NCBI RefSeq assembly: GCF_016056295.1 | Contig: NZ_JAECZB010000012.1 | Coordinates: 16,808-80,807 of the forward strand | DNA length: 64,000 bases | Reading direction: 5' to 3' | Source: Atlanticothrix silvestris CENA357 | GTDB taxonomy: Bacteria; Cyanobacteriota; Cyanobacteriia; Cyanobacteriales; Nostocaceae | The notes under the pieces: model-generated | What the model saw: the letters and a program-made list of their open reading frames with translations, nothing else | Databases searched by the model: none | Told to the model about the DNA's origin: nothing | Made by a program: the position numbers and the translations under genes | Part shown: in pieces, positions 29,234 to 36,879 of the stretch | How positions within the stretch are numbered: the first letter of the stretch is position 1 | Layout: each line of letters begins with the position of its first letter

Positions 29234-29482
29234 ATGGATGTAATTAATGTTAATGATGCACAACAACACCTTGATGCTGTCATTGATGAAAGCGCACAAT
29301 TTCACACACCAATAATAATTACTGGTAATCAAAATCAAGCGGTACTTATTGCTCTTGAAGATTGGAAAGCTATCCAAGAAACATTGTATATACTGCAAGT
29401 TCCTGGAATGCGAGAGGATATCCTAGAAGGAATGCGTACTCCTGTTGAGGAATGTGTGACTAAAGAGGAGCTTGATTGGTAG
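29234..29482 (+). CDS. Phd/YefM-family antitoxin
   Basis: 82 residues. VINVNDAQQHLDAVIDE, PIIITGNQNQAVLIALEDWKA and ECVTKEELDW are YefM/RelB-type features. Its stop codon overlaps the start of a toxin reading frame that is broken after 12 codons (see 29482-29520), so it is now an orphan antitoxin. It is divergent from the ParDE module. Confidence 0.88.
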   Translation: MDVINVNDAQQHLDAVIDESAQFHTPIIITGNQNQAVLIALEDWKAIQETLYILQVPGMREDILEGMRTPVEECVTKEELDW

Positions 29483-29520
29483 TGTGGGAATTACACTTTA
29501 CCAAGCGAATACACGGGTAG
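29482..29520 (+). pseudogene. YoeB/Txe-type toxin, 5' remnant
   Basis: A GTG overlapping the last base of the antitoxin gene starts MWELHFTKRIHG and then a stop. The first nine residues match the N-terminus of YoeB-type RNase toxins normally encoded here. The frame is cut where the palindrome at 29517-29544 begins, and I cannot find the rest of the toxin downstream. Confidence 0.7.
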
Positions 29521-29544
29521 GGGCACAACATGTTGTGCCCCTAC
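29517..29544. repeat. perfect 28-bp palindrome
   Basis: Half-site GTAGGGGCACAACA followed by its exact reverse complement. A sister palindrome with the same GTAGGGGCA ends but a different centre is at 34877-34905. Its insertion coincides with loss of the toxin gene. Confidence 0.85.
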
Positions 29545-29706
29545 GATTATCTGTATCTCACCAAGTTACAATCTGCTGTATTGATGAAAATTTCCCAAAA
29601 TCGGGAACATTGCACAGTCAAGTTGTATAAAATCTCAGTAACGGCAACTCTCTAAAATCCGTCACCAGATTCAAACCCCCAAACCCAAATTTAATCTAAC
29701 TTTCTC

Positions 29707-29747
29707 AATTACGAATTACGAATTACGAATTACGAATTACGAATTAG
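29707..29747. repeat. STRR heptamer array (AATTACG)n
   Basis: Five exact AATTACG units and a partial sixth, ending five bases before the ATG of the pentapeptide-repeat gene. It occupies the ribosome-binding region. The same array is at 56362-56394. Confidence 0.9.
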
Positions 29748-29752
29748 TAATT

Positions 29753-31726
29753 ATGCCACCAGACTACGCCGGACAAAATCTCCGAGGTCGCTCTTTTAAA
29801 GGCCAAGACCTGACAGGAGCCAATTTTAGCAAGGCGGATATTCGAGGGGTAAACTTTACCAATGCGATTCTTAAAGATACTGATTTTACAGGTGCTAAAG
29901 CAGGACTACAGCGGAGTTGGACAATTGGGTTGCTTATAGTCTCATTGCTGCTGTCGGGACTATCAGGATTTTTTTCAATCTTTGTTAGTCTATTGGTAGC
30001 ATATATTTTTGACACCAAAGGCACTCAAAACACCATTATCGGGATAGTTTGTCTAATTCTTCTGCTAATTTTTTGTATTATTACCATTCGTAAGGGTTTA
30101 ACAGCAGGTTTAGGAGTCTTCGTCGTAAGCTTCGCCGTAAACTTCGCCTTAGCCTTAGCCGTAGGCGTAGCCGGAGCCGTAGCCTTAGTCGGAGCCGAAG
30201 CCGTAGCCGGAGCCATATCCTTTGCCTTAGCCGTAGGCGTAGCCGGAGCCGGAGCCGTAGCCGGAGCCATATCCTTTGCCTTAGCCGTAGGCGTGGCCGG
30301 AGCCGGAGCCGTAGCCTTAGTCGGAGCCGGAGCCGTAGCCGGAGCCGTAGCCGTAGCCGGAGCCGTAGCCAGAGCCACAGCCACAGCCGTAACCTTAGCC
30401 TTAGCCGTAGCCGTAGCCATTACATTATTTACTGCTTACATTGGTTGGCGTAGTCTGGCTGGTAATGAAAAAGATGCTTGGGTTCGCTCATTTGCTGTTG
30501 CCTTTGCTGCAACAGGTGGAACTAGCTTTCGTGGTGCTAATTTAACCGATGCTGATTTTACTGGTGCAATTCTTAGAAATACAGATTTCAGAAATGCCAA
30601 CCTCACACGTACTCGTTTTTATGAAGCCAAAAAACTTGACCTTGCCAGAGTTGGAGATGCAATATTAGCTAAACGAGATATTCTCAATTTACTAGTAAGT
30701 TGCAATGGTAGAGAAAAATCATATCTTGGCGCTAACCTGAAAGGCGCAAACCTCATCGGTGCAGATTTGTCTTTGTCAAATCTTAAAGATGCCAATATTA
30801 CTGAAGCTACATTCCAAGGAGCTTGTTTAGAGTGGGCAAATTTAACTTTAGCTCAAGCTGTGGGTGCTGATTTTACTAGTGCTAAAATGACTGGTGCTTG
30901 TGTGGAAGCATGGAATATTGAAAATTCAACTCTATTAGATAATGTAGATTGTCGCTTTGTTTATCTTCTAGAACGCCCCAAACCTAGAACTGATGACCGC
31001 GAACGTCGTCCTAGTAGCGGCGATTTTCAACCAGGAGAATTTACCAAACTGTTTGAAGAAGTGTTAAATACTGTTGATTTAATTTTCCGTAATGGCATTG
31101 ATTGGAAAGCTTTTGTTAATGCTTTTCAAAATGTGCAACACCAAAATGAAGATACAGAATTAGCCTTACAAAGTATTGAAAATAAAGGTGATGGAGTAGT
31201 CGTTGTTAAACTTGGTGTACCTGATGGTGCTGATAAAGAAAAGATTCACAGTGATTTTACCCAAAATTATCAATTGGCACTGCAAGCTGTAGAAGAAAAA
31301 TATAAGGCACAATTACAAGCTAAAGATAATGAGATAATCATTTATCGCCAACAAAGTGCAGATATGAAAGAGATTGTGAACTTATTGGCAAATAAGCCTA
31401 TTAATGTTCAAGTTGACAATAAATTAGAAAATAAAAATATGACTAACAGTAATGATGCGAGCCGTAATATTAATATCGGCAATATTGGTGGCGATTTTAA
31501 TGCTAGTGGGCAAGCTTTGAACTTGGGTGATATTAGTGGCACGGTGACAAATACTATTAATGAGTTACCAAGTTTACCCGAACCAGAAAAACCAGGAATT
31601 AAGGAATTGTTAATGCAATTACAAGCAGCGATTGAGGCTGAGAAAGATTTATCTCCCAAGGATAAAGGGAAGGCTTTAACACAAGTAAAATCCTTGGCAG
31701 AAGCATCAAAAAATCCTCAAAACTAA
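29753..31726 (+). CDS. pentapeptide-repeat membrane protein, prematurely terminated
   Basis: 657 residues. Pentapeptide repeats at about 8-48 (LRGRSFKGQDLTGANFSKAD) are followed by hydrophobic segments at about 60-120, then an Ala/Val/Gly-rich hydrophobic stretch (about 125-230) encoded by GCCGTAGCCGGA-type microrepeats. More pentapeptides lie at about 262-390. A coiled coil and a C-terminal NIGNIGGDFNASGQALNLGD segment, recurrent in Nostoc proteins, follow. TAA at 31724-31726 stops translation, but the same frame continues to a second TAA at 31861 with plausible coding sequence (EKQNLADTAITMLKGILTSL...). The original protein was probably 702 residues. Function unknown; possibly a membrane scaffold or signalling protein. 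Confidence 0.82.
   Translation: MPPDYAGQNLRGRSFKGQDLTGANFSKADIRGVNFTNAILKDTDFTGAKAGLQRSWTIGLLIVSLLLSGLSGFFSIFVSLLVAYIFDTKGTQNTIIGIVCLILLLIFCIITIRKGLTAGLGVFVVSFAVNFALALAVGVAGAVALVGAEAVAGAISFALAVGVAGAGAVAGAISFALAVGVAGAGAVALVGAGAVAGAVAVAGAVARATATAVTLALAVAVAITLFTAYIGWRSLAGNEKDAWVRSFAVAFAATGGTSFRGANLTDADFTGAILRNTDFRNANLTRTRFYEAKKLDLARVGDAILAKRDILNLLVSCNGREKSYLGANLKGANLIGADLSLSNLKDANITEATFQGACLEWANLTLAQAVGADFTSAKMTGACVEAWNIENSTLLDNVDCRFVYLLERPKPRTDDRERRPSSGDFQPGEFTKLFEEVLNTVDLIFRNGIDWKAFVNAFQNVQHQNEDTELALQSIENKGDGVVVVKLGVPDGADKEKIHSDFTQNYQLALQAVEEKYKAQLQAKDNEIIIYRQQSADMKEIVNLLANKPINVQVDNKLENKNMTNSNDASRNINIGNIGGDFNASGQALNLGDISGTVTNTINELPSLPEPEKPGIKELLMQLQAAIEAEKDLSPKDKGKALTQVKSLAEASKNPQN
30141..30417. 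repeat. in-gene microsatellite of GCCGTAGCCGGA-type hexamers
   Basis: About 280 bases of degenerate six-base units (GCCGTA, GCCGGA, GCCTTA) within the pentapeptide-repeat gene. They include a near-perfect duplication of about 60 bases (AGCCATATCCTTTGCCTTAG at about 30208 and 30265). It encodes hydrophobic Ala-Val-Gly. On the opposite strand it gives a spurious Ala-Thr-Pro reading frame. Confidence 0.85.
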
Positions 31727-31861
31727 GAAAAGCAAAATTTAGCTGATACGGCAATTACGATGTTAAAAGGCATACTTACCAGTTTGCCGAGTGCGACTAA
31801 GTTGGTTGAAGAATGTGGTAAGTTGTTGCCGTTAATTTCTCAGTTTTTGGGTTTGGACTAA

Positions 31862-32017
31862 ACTGAATATACAGCTAAATTGCATAACACAAAAATGTAA
31901 AATTACTGTAGTTCAATATAGTTACTAACCTTCGGTAAGCCACACCGTCCCTGGCGGTTTCCCGACTTATAGGGAGTGGCGTGAGACCTAAAGACCGCAG
32001 TAGTTACCCTTAAAAAT
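31862..32017. other. short intergenic region with repeat fragments
   Basis: Lies between convergent genes. At 31930-32000 it holds GGCGGTTTCCCGACTTATAG, related to the dispersed element at 7380 and 59305. No gene. Confidence 0.5.
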
Positions 32018-32608
32018 TTAATCGTACAACCAAGTATTGTCGGCAAAATCATCATTCGTATCTATCGGCTGTTGTGGCATTTTTTGAGTTGCCAAATGTG
32101 ATTTTCTATAGGCAATTGGGTTGTATTTTTCTTTGACTTGGATTGCGGATGATTTTTCTTGTTCTTTGACTAAAGCTTTATGTTCTATTTCTTGTTCTTG
32201 TTTTGCAACTTTATTTTCTTCTATAAGTTTAGAATTAGCTTCTGCAAGTTGCAAGGCTGTTTTTTTGGTTTCATTAAGCTCTTTTGTGAGCCGTTCTGCT
32301 GAAGCTTGCTGTTCAGATAAAGCTGCTTGCAAATCAGCAAGTTTTTTCTGGAAAGTTTTTTCCTTTTTTTGTGACTGTTCGAGAGTTTCTTTTAGCTCTT
32401 TAATTATGACTTCTAAATCAGCCTTAGTAGGATTAGTACGTCTGGCAGAAGTTGGTTCTGGTGTCTCAGTTGATGATGTGTCTGCTGCTAAAGTATTTTC
32501 TTCCACAACTTTTTCAGCTTGAACTTCGATAGTAGATTCGTCTTCAGTGGGTGTCAATTTTTGTGCTTCTTCTTGGATTAAATCCGAAAGACTTTGTTTC
32601 TTAACCAT
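32018..32608 (-). CDS. coiled-coil adaptor of a ParA-type ATPase (McdB-like candidate)
   Basis: 196 residues from the ATG at 32608; that ATG overlaps the stop codon of the ATPase gene (TAATG) and has GGAG eight bases upstream. A start at 32620 is possible but less good. A basic N-terminus (MVKKQSLSDLIQEEAQ) is followed by a disordered acidic stretch, then a long Gln/Lys/Glu-rich coiled coil (about 65-160), and the chain ends NTWLYD, with Trp four residues from the end. A central Gln-rich coiled coil and a near-terminal Trp are, as I recall, marks of McdB, the carboxysome-positioning partner of McdA. A plasmid-type partition adaptor is the alternative. Confidence 0.6.
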   Translation of the reverse strand: MVKKQSLSDLIQEEAQKLTPTEDESTIEVQAEKVVEENTLAADTSSTETPEPTSARRTNPTKADLEVIIKELKETLEQSQKKEKTFQKKLADLQAALSEQQASAERLTKELNETKKTALQLAEANSKLIEENKVAKQEQEIEHKALVKEQEKSSAIQVKEKYNPIAYRKSHLATQKMPQQPIDTNDDFADNTWLYD

Positions 32609-33240
32609 TATTTTCTCCAATCACGCTGTAATTCATTAGCCACGCTGCGGTAGTCTGACGCAGCTTCCCAAGCATTCTTTCCTCGCCATTCAGAAATTGC
32701 TACACCCTCCAACGCTGCTCGTTCGTGAGCTTTATAGGCACGGATGAAAGCTTTGCAAGCAGGGATTCCTAACTGCTGGAGAGTGTTTTGTGCTTCTAGT
32801 GCTTCGCCTACACTCCGCATATCGACTTTAGTGAGTAGTACCCGATGGGGAACTCCTACAGGGATGACGGCTTTCTTTACTGTTTCCACGAGGACAGCTA
32901 AATCCATTGGTGCTGGAGGTGTAGGTAAAACTAGATAATCTGCGATCGCTACTACTGTCGCTAATGCTTCAGAGTGCAGCGCCGGAGGTGTATCCACCAC
33001 TACTAAATCGTAACCTTTTATTTTTCGTAAATGACCTAAAAGCTGCGGATCAGTCTCTTGGGATAGATCAAACCCCATACCATTCTCATTCCGCCCAACC
33101 CACCAACTGGCGGAACCTTGAATATCTGCATCAACAAGAAGAACCTTGTGCTTTGTCCCAAACTGTGCAGCCAAATTGACTGAGGTAGTCGTTTTGCCGA
33201 CTCCTCCTTTACCGTTAAGGATAGCGATGATTTTTGGCAC
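32608..33240 (-). CDS. ParA/MinD-family ATPase (McdA-like candidate)
   Basis: 210 residues, GTG start. Deviant Walker A GKGGVGKTTTSVNLAAQ, Walker A' LVDADIQGSASWW and Walker B DLVVVDTPP. Short ParA proteins without an N-terminal DNA-binding domain form ATP-dependent gradients on the nucleoid and position cargo. The gene is translationally coupled to a coiled-coil protein, the two-gene arrangement of ParA positioning systems. The partner's near-terminal Trp favours the carboxysome system McdAB (the lysine-containing type) over plasmid partition; no parS-like repeat or replication gene is visible. Confidence 0.85.
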   Translation of the reverse strand: MPKIIAILNGKGGVGKTTTSVNLAAQFGTKHKVLLVDADIQGSASWWVGRNENGMGFDLSQETDPQLLGHLRKIKGYDLVVVDTPPALHSEALATVVAIADYLVLPTPPAPMDLAVLVETVKKAVIPVGVPHRVLLTKVDMRSVGEALEAQNTLQQLGIPACKAFIRAYKAHERAALEGVAISEWRGKNAWEAASDYRSVANELQRDWRK

Positions 33241-33349
33241 TACTTACTTCCGATGCTGCCATACATGAATATACCCCTTTGTGCGACCCCCAAGTACAAA
33301 AAAATCCGCAAAAATTAAATTCATCAGCCATTAACTCCAACAAAAATCT

Positions 33350-34729
33350 ATGACAGTAACTACAAATCTCCCTGAAGGGCCAAATATGCCCCGTTTTCTG
33401 CGGTTGATCAAGTTCATTACTCAGCCAGTAAAATACTTGGAAGATTTTGCTCAAGTCTATGGTGACAATTTTGCCATTTTGGGACGTGATGATAAACATC
33501 TTGTGTACTTTAGTCATCCAAAAGCACTGGAAGAGATTTTTGCTGCTGATGTTACTCACTTTGAGACAGGCAGAGGCAATGGAATTTTAAGGTTTTTGCT
33601 TGGCGATAGCTCTTTGATTTTACTAGATGGCGATCGCCATCAGCGTCAACGACAATTATTAACGCCTCCTTTTCATGGCGAAAGAATGCGGGCTTATGGT
33701 GAAGCGATTCGCGAAATCACTCAGCAGGTAAGCAATGAGTGGACTATTGGTAAGCCCTTTAATATCCGAGATTCGATGCAAGAAATTACCTTGCGCGCCA
33801 TCTTACGGGTAGTGTTTGGTGTAGATGAAGGGCCAATGTTTCAAGAACTGCGCCAATTGCTAACTTCTCTTCTCGATTTTATGGGTACGCCTTTGATATC
33901 TACCGCCTTCTTTTTTAATTTCATGCAAAAAGATTTTGGTGCATGGAGTCCTTGGGGTCGAATAGTAATGTTGGTACAAAAAGTTGATCAACTGATTTAC
34001 GCTTTGATTCAAGAACGTCGCGCTGAACCAGAGCAACATCGCCAAGATATTCTCAGTTTATTGATTTCTGCTCGTTATGAAGACGGACAACCGATGTCGG
34101 ATCAGGAATTGCGCGATGAATTAATGACAATGTTGGTTGCAGGGCATGAAACTACCTCTTCTGCATTGACTTGGGCTTTTTACTGGATTGATCAGTTACC
34201 AGAAGTACGGCAGAAGTTGTTACGAGAAATAAATAGCCTTGGTATCAACCCAGAACCAATGAATATTGCAAAACTGCCTTATTTAACAGCAGTTTGCCAA
34301 GAAACGTTGCGGATATACCCAATTTTGATTAGTGGTTTTTTGAGAATTGTCAAATCGCCCATTAAAATTATGGGCTACCAATTGTCAAAGGGAACAGCAA
34401 TAGTCCCCAGTATTTATTTAGCGCACCATCGCGAAGCAGTTTACTCACAACCCAAACAGTTTAAACCAGAACGCTTTTTAGAAAGGCAATTTTCTCCTTA
34501 TGAATACTTACCTTTTGGTGGTGGAAATCGTCGCTGTATTGGTTTGGCATTTGCCCAGTATGAAATGAAAATTGCTTTGGCAACAATTCTGTCCCAGTTT
34601 CAATTATCTCTGGTTAATAAACGCCCGGTGCGTCCTGTGCGCCGTGGTTTAACTTTAGCCGCACCAGCCGGAATGCGGATGGTGGCGACACCGCAAGTAA
34701 AACTGGCGAATACACCTGTTGTAGTGTGA
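33350..34729 (+). CDS. cytochrome P450, CYP110-like
   Basis: 459 residues. I-helix AGHETTSSALTWAFYW with the acid-alcohol pair, ExxR helix ETLRIYP, and heme loop YLPFGGGNRRCIGLAFA with the axial Cys. No membrane anchor, as usual for cyanobacterial CYP110 proteins, which hydroxylate fatty acids or terpenoids or tailor natural products. It lies 109 bases from the divergent ParA gene and ends in a strong terminator, so it is a single transcription unit. A role in the nearby aromatic-product cluster is possible; the second P450 at 51225 is clearly related but has an altered I-helix. Confidence 0.92.
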   Translation: MTVTTNLPEGPNMPRFLRLIKFITQPVKYLEDFAQVYGDNFAILGRDDKHLVYFSHPKALEEIFAADVTHFETGRGNGILRFLLGDSSLILLDGDRHQRQRQLLTPPFHGERMRAYGEAIREITQQVSNEWTIGKPFNIRDSMQEITLRAILRVVFGVDEGPMFQELRQLLTSLLDFMGTPLISTAFFFNFMQKDFGAWSPWGRIVMLVQKVDQLIYALIQERRAEPEQHRQDILSLLISARYEDGQPMSDQELRDELMTMLVAGHETTSSALTWAFYWIDQLPEVRQKLLREINSLGINPEPMNIAKLPYLTAVCQETLRIYPILISGFLRIVKSPIKIMGYQLSKGTAIVPSIYLAHHREAVYSQPKQFKPERFLERQFSPYEYLPFGGGNRRCIGLAFAQYEMKIALATILSQFQLSLVNKRPVRPVRRGLTLAAPAGMRMVATPQVKLANTPVVV

Positions 34730-34736
34730 CCAAAAC

Positions 34737-34793
34737 GGGGAAGGGTTAAAGGGTAAGGGAAAATTCCATACCTTTACCCTTTAACCTTTCCCC
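34737..34793 (+). terminator. long hairpin just after the P450 gene
   Basis: Arms 34737-34758 and 34771-34793 (GGGTTAAAGGGTAA / TTACCCTTTAACC) pair over about 22 bases with two mismatches, starting eight bases after the stop codon. Confidence 0.6.
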
Positions 34794-34797
34794 AACG

Positions 34798-34822
34798 TCT
34801 TGCAAAAGTAACTTTTGCAAGA
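34798..34822 (+). terminator. rho-independent terminator
   Basis: Perfect 11-bp stem TCTTGCAAAAG / CTTTTGCAAGA with a three-base loop, followed by a T-rich stretch (TGTTTATTCTCTTTT). It ends the P450 unit. Confidence 0.75.
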
Positions 34823-34876
34823 TGTTTATTCTCTTTTGAGCATATTTGCATGTAGGCGAAGCCCACAGTAATTTAA

Positions 34877-34905
34877 GTAGGGGCACGGCAATGCCGTGCC
34901 CCTAC
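34877..34905. repeat. 29-bp palindrome of the GTAGGGGCA family
   Basis: GTAGGGGCACGGCA, a central base, then the reverse complement. It shares its nine-base ends with the palindrome at 29517-29544. Confidence 0.85.
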
Positions 34906-34957
34906 GAGAAATCTATATGTATCAAGACTTTTGTGAATTGGTATTACCTGCAAGTTA

Positions 34958-35041
34958 CGAGTTCCAAGCTCGCTGTTTCGTGTTTCAAGCTCAATGTTCC
35001 GAGTTCCAAGCTCGCTGTTTCGTGTTTCAAGCTCGACATTC
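34958..35041. repeat. 42-bp tandem duplication
   Basis: Two head-to-tail units (34958-34999 and 35000-35041) starting CGAGTTCCAAGCTCGCTG; they differ only near their ends (CAATGTTC versus CGACATTC). A third unit starts (CGAGTTTT) and decays. Each unit also contains internal TTCCAAGCTC/TTTCAAGCTC half-repeats. Confidence 0.85.
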
Positions 35042-35448
35042 CGAGTTTTGAGGTGGAAAGATGGTGTTGCAAAAATTATTTTTTTGTTATGCCTGTCAAT
35101 ATTTCATGACTTAATTAAGATTTTAATCAACCCTCTCTTTAAGATAAGAAGATTTTCATGAATCAATGCCAACAATATTAAGTAAATCTTAAGATTATTC
35201 GTCTTTTTCTTTAAGTAATTTACCTTTAATAATTTTATTTTCTATATTTTGTAACCTGGCATTATTTGCAACATTACTGTCACAGCATTTTGTCTCTTTA
35301 TCTTCATCAAGACTGCCATAAAAATATTGACAATCCACGTATTGTTTCAATAATATTGTGCATGGATATAGATAATTTGTAAAAATCAAAAAACAGTTCA
35401 CTCAGAGAATAATAACAAACAACAAATTAAAGAATTGGGGTAAAACTA

Positions 35449-35805
35449 ATGAACGCTAAAATTATTGCTGCATTGGCAATTATGGCAGCTTTTGCAAGCT
35501 TAGGAAGCCCGGTTCGCGCTCAGTCACCAGAAACACCCGTCTTAAATACGGAAAACTATCAACTAACTGGTGATTCTCTAGAAGGGGTTGGGACTAGAAC
35601 AGCCCAGGACGATTTTACAAAATTCTTTAATGGCCAAAACTCAGGAAGTAGATCCATTAATAAGGGAGAGAATAATACCCTTCTAGATGGATTTCGTTTA
35701 AACGAAGCAATATCCTTGCCAGAGAATCCAATTATCTTGCAGCCTATTCAATCTATGAACGGCAACGATGGGGTGCAAGTACAGTTAGATCTGGGAAATG
35801 AGTAA
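35449..35805 (+). CDS. small secreted protein of unknown function
   Basis: 118 residues with a clear Sec signal peptide: lysine near the start, hydrophobic IIAALAIMAAFASLG and a probable cleavage after SPVRAQ (A24 or so). The mature part is polar and Asn/Ser/Gly-rich (FFNGQNSGSRSINKGENN), with no cysteine and no known domain. A GGGGT sequence precedes the ATG. A terminator follows at 35849, so it is a single-gene unit. Function unknown. Confidence 0.7.
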   Translation: MNAKIIAALAIMAAFASLGSPVRAQSPETPVLNTENYQLTGDSLEGVGTRTAQDDFTKFFNGQNSGSRSINKGENNTLLDGFRLNEAISLPENPIILQPIQSMNGNDGVQVQLDLGNE

Positions 35806-35848
35806 ACAAATTAACAGCAAAGTACTCGAACTTTGATATTAAAAAAGT

Positions 35849-35883
35849 GCCCACAACCGTACTTATTGGGTAAGGTGGTGGGC
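35849..35883 (+). terminator. hairpin after the secreted-protein gene
   Basis: GCCCACAACC pairs with GGTGGTGGGC with one mismatch; a short T run follows and an A run precedes, so it may work in both directions. Confidence 0.6.
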
Positions 35884-35958
35884 TTTGGACTGACTCCTGA
35901 TACCAATTCTGTATGAAGATGCGCCCAATTATCTCAGACTTAGTATAAGAAATCAAAA

Positions 35959-36064
35959 ACGAACCGCCCTTCGGGTTCAGCAGTTCGCAATCGACGCAAA
36001 GCGCCAAGACTGCGACTGCTTCACCAAGTACGCCAAGTACGCCAAGATTAAGAGTTTAAGAGAG
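35959..36064. repeat. intergenic relative of the 43-bp PKS repeat
   Basis: ACGAACCGCC at 35959 and GCCAAGTACGCCAAGATTAA at about 36032, then GAGTTTAAGAGAG, match the 43-bp repeat that occurs twice in the polyketide synthase gene (60957 and 62412) and its flank TTTTAGAGAG. Here the two parts are separated by a hairpin insertion. Confidence 0.75.
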
Positions 36065-36172
36065 TTTGGCGCAGCTTCACAAAGAAACGGTATTAGTGCC
36101 ATTATACAGAGAAGATCATTCAAAAAAATGTCATCATAGTAATGAGATTTATAACCTTCTGGAGATAAGACA

Positions 36173-36769
36173 ACGGTTTACGCACGCCCTTTAGCACGGT
36201 TAATTGAGCAGTTGCAACGCCTACCAGGAGTTGGCCCCAAATCAGCCCAACGACTAGCTTTGCATATTTTAAAGCGACCAGAGTCAGAAGTAGAGGCTTT
36301 GGCGCAAGCCCTGATTGAAGCAAAAAAACAGATAGGTTTATGTTCTGTTTGCTTTCACTTATCTGCGGAGGCGGTTTGTGAAATCTGCCGCAATCCCAAC
36401 CGTGAAAATCAGACTATCTGCGTGGTAGTAGATTCTCGCGATGTCATTGCGCTAGAAAAAACCCGCGAGTTCAAAGGCAAATATCACGTCTTGGGTGGAG
36501 TAATTTCCCCTATGGATGGCATTGGGCCAGAACAGTTGAATATTCAAGCTTTGGTGCGACGAGTCAGTCAGCAACAACCCCAAGAAGTAATTTTAGCAAT
36601 TAGTCCGAGTGTGGAAGGCGAGACAACAACTTTGTATGTCGGTCAGCTATTGAAACCATTTACCAAGGTGACACGGATTGCCTTTGGTTTACCTGTGGGT
36701 GGGGATTTAGAATACGCGGATGAGGTGACGCTAGCAAGAGCCTTAGAAGGACGACGAGAGTTAGATTAA
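36173..36769 (+). CDS. recR: recombination mediator RecR, apparent ACG start
   Basis: RecR loads RecA at gaps with RecF and RecO. Helix-hairpin-helix [16 protein letters not shown], zinc finger [16 protein letters not shown], and Toprim motif [12 protein letters not shown] with GKYHVLGG are intact. The family N-terminus ([14 protein letters not shown]) is encoded upstream of the first standard start (TTG 36212). In that frame there is no ATG, GTG or TTG between the stop at 36152 and 36212. GGAG at 36161-36164 is followed eight bases later by ACG at 36173, exactly where ATG is expected, giving 198 residues, the normal length. Either an ACG start is used, or it is a mutation or sequence error. 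Confidence 0.9.
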   Translation, partial: TVYARPLARLIEQLQRLPGVGPKSAQRLALHILKRPESEVEALAQALIEAKKQIGLCSVCFHLSAEAVCEICRNPNRENQTICVVVDSRDVIALEKTREFKGKYHVLGGVISPMDGIGPEQLNIQALVRRVSQQQPQEVILAISPSVEGETTTLYVGQLLKPFTKVTRIAFGLPVGGDLEYADEVTLARALEGRRELD

Positions 36770-36879
36770 TTTGTATCTCGCCTTATTTAGGATTTTCTTT
36801 ATGGTACAGCTTTACGCATCACGACTCTAACAAGCATTGCTAAATCAAAATAGTTAACTGTCATCAGTCAACCGTTAAC

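Larger units (their letters stand above)
34823..35448. other. repeat-rich intergenic region
   Basis: Holds the palindrome at 34877-34905 and the 42-bp tandem duplication at 34958-35041. Weak open frames at 34846-35109 (+) and 35195-35401 (-) show no family features; the first is built from the repeats. The last 50 bases should carry the promoter of the secreted-protein gene. Confidence 0.5.

Noticed and set aside
29707..29747. Possible CRISPR array at the AATTACG repeats
   Set aside because: Seven-base units without spacers; these are STRR sequences. No cas gene is present in the window.
30025..30420. Minus-strand Ala-Thr-Pro-rich open frame
   Set aside because: Reverse reading of the GCCGTA microsatellite in the pentapeptide-repeat gene.
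32608..33240. Plasmid partition locus or integrated plasmid
   Set aside because: No replication gene, parS repeats or transfer genes around it; the partner protein fits a positioning system better.
34846..35109. Plus-strand open frame of 87 codons
   Set aside because: Consists largely of a palindrome and the 42-bp tandem repeat, with no recognised features and no clear ribosome-binding site.
35195..35401. Minus-strand open frame of 68 codons
   Set aside because: AT-rich, no family character; could be a real small gene but I cannot support it.
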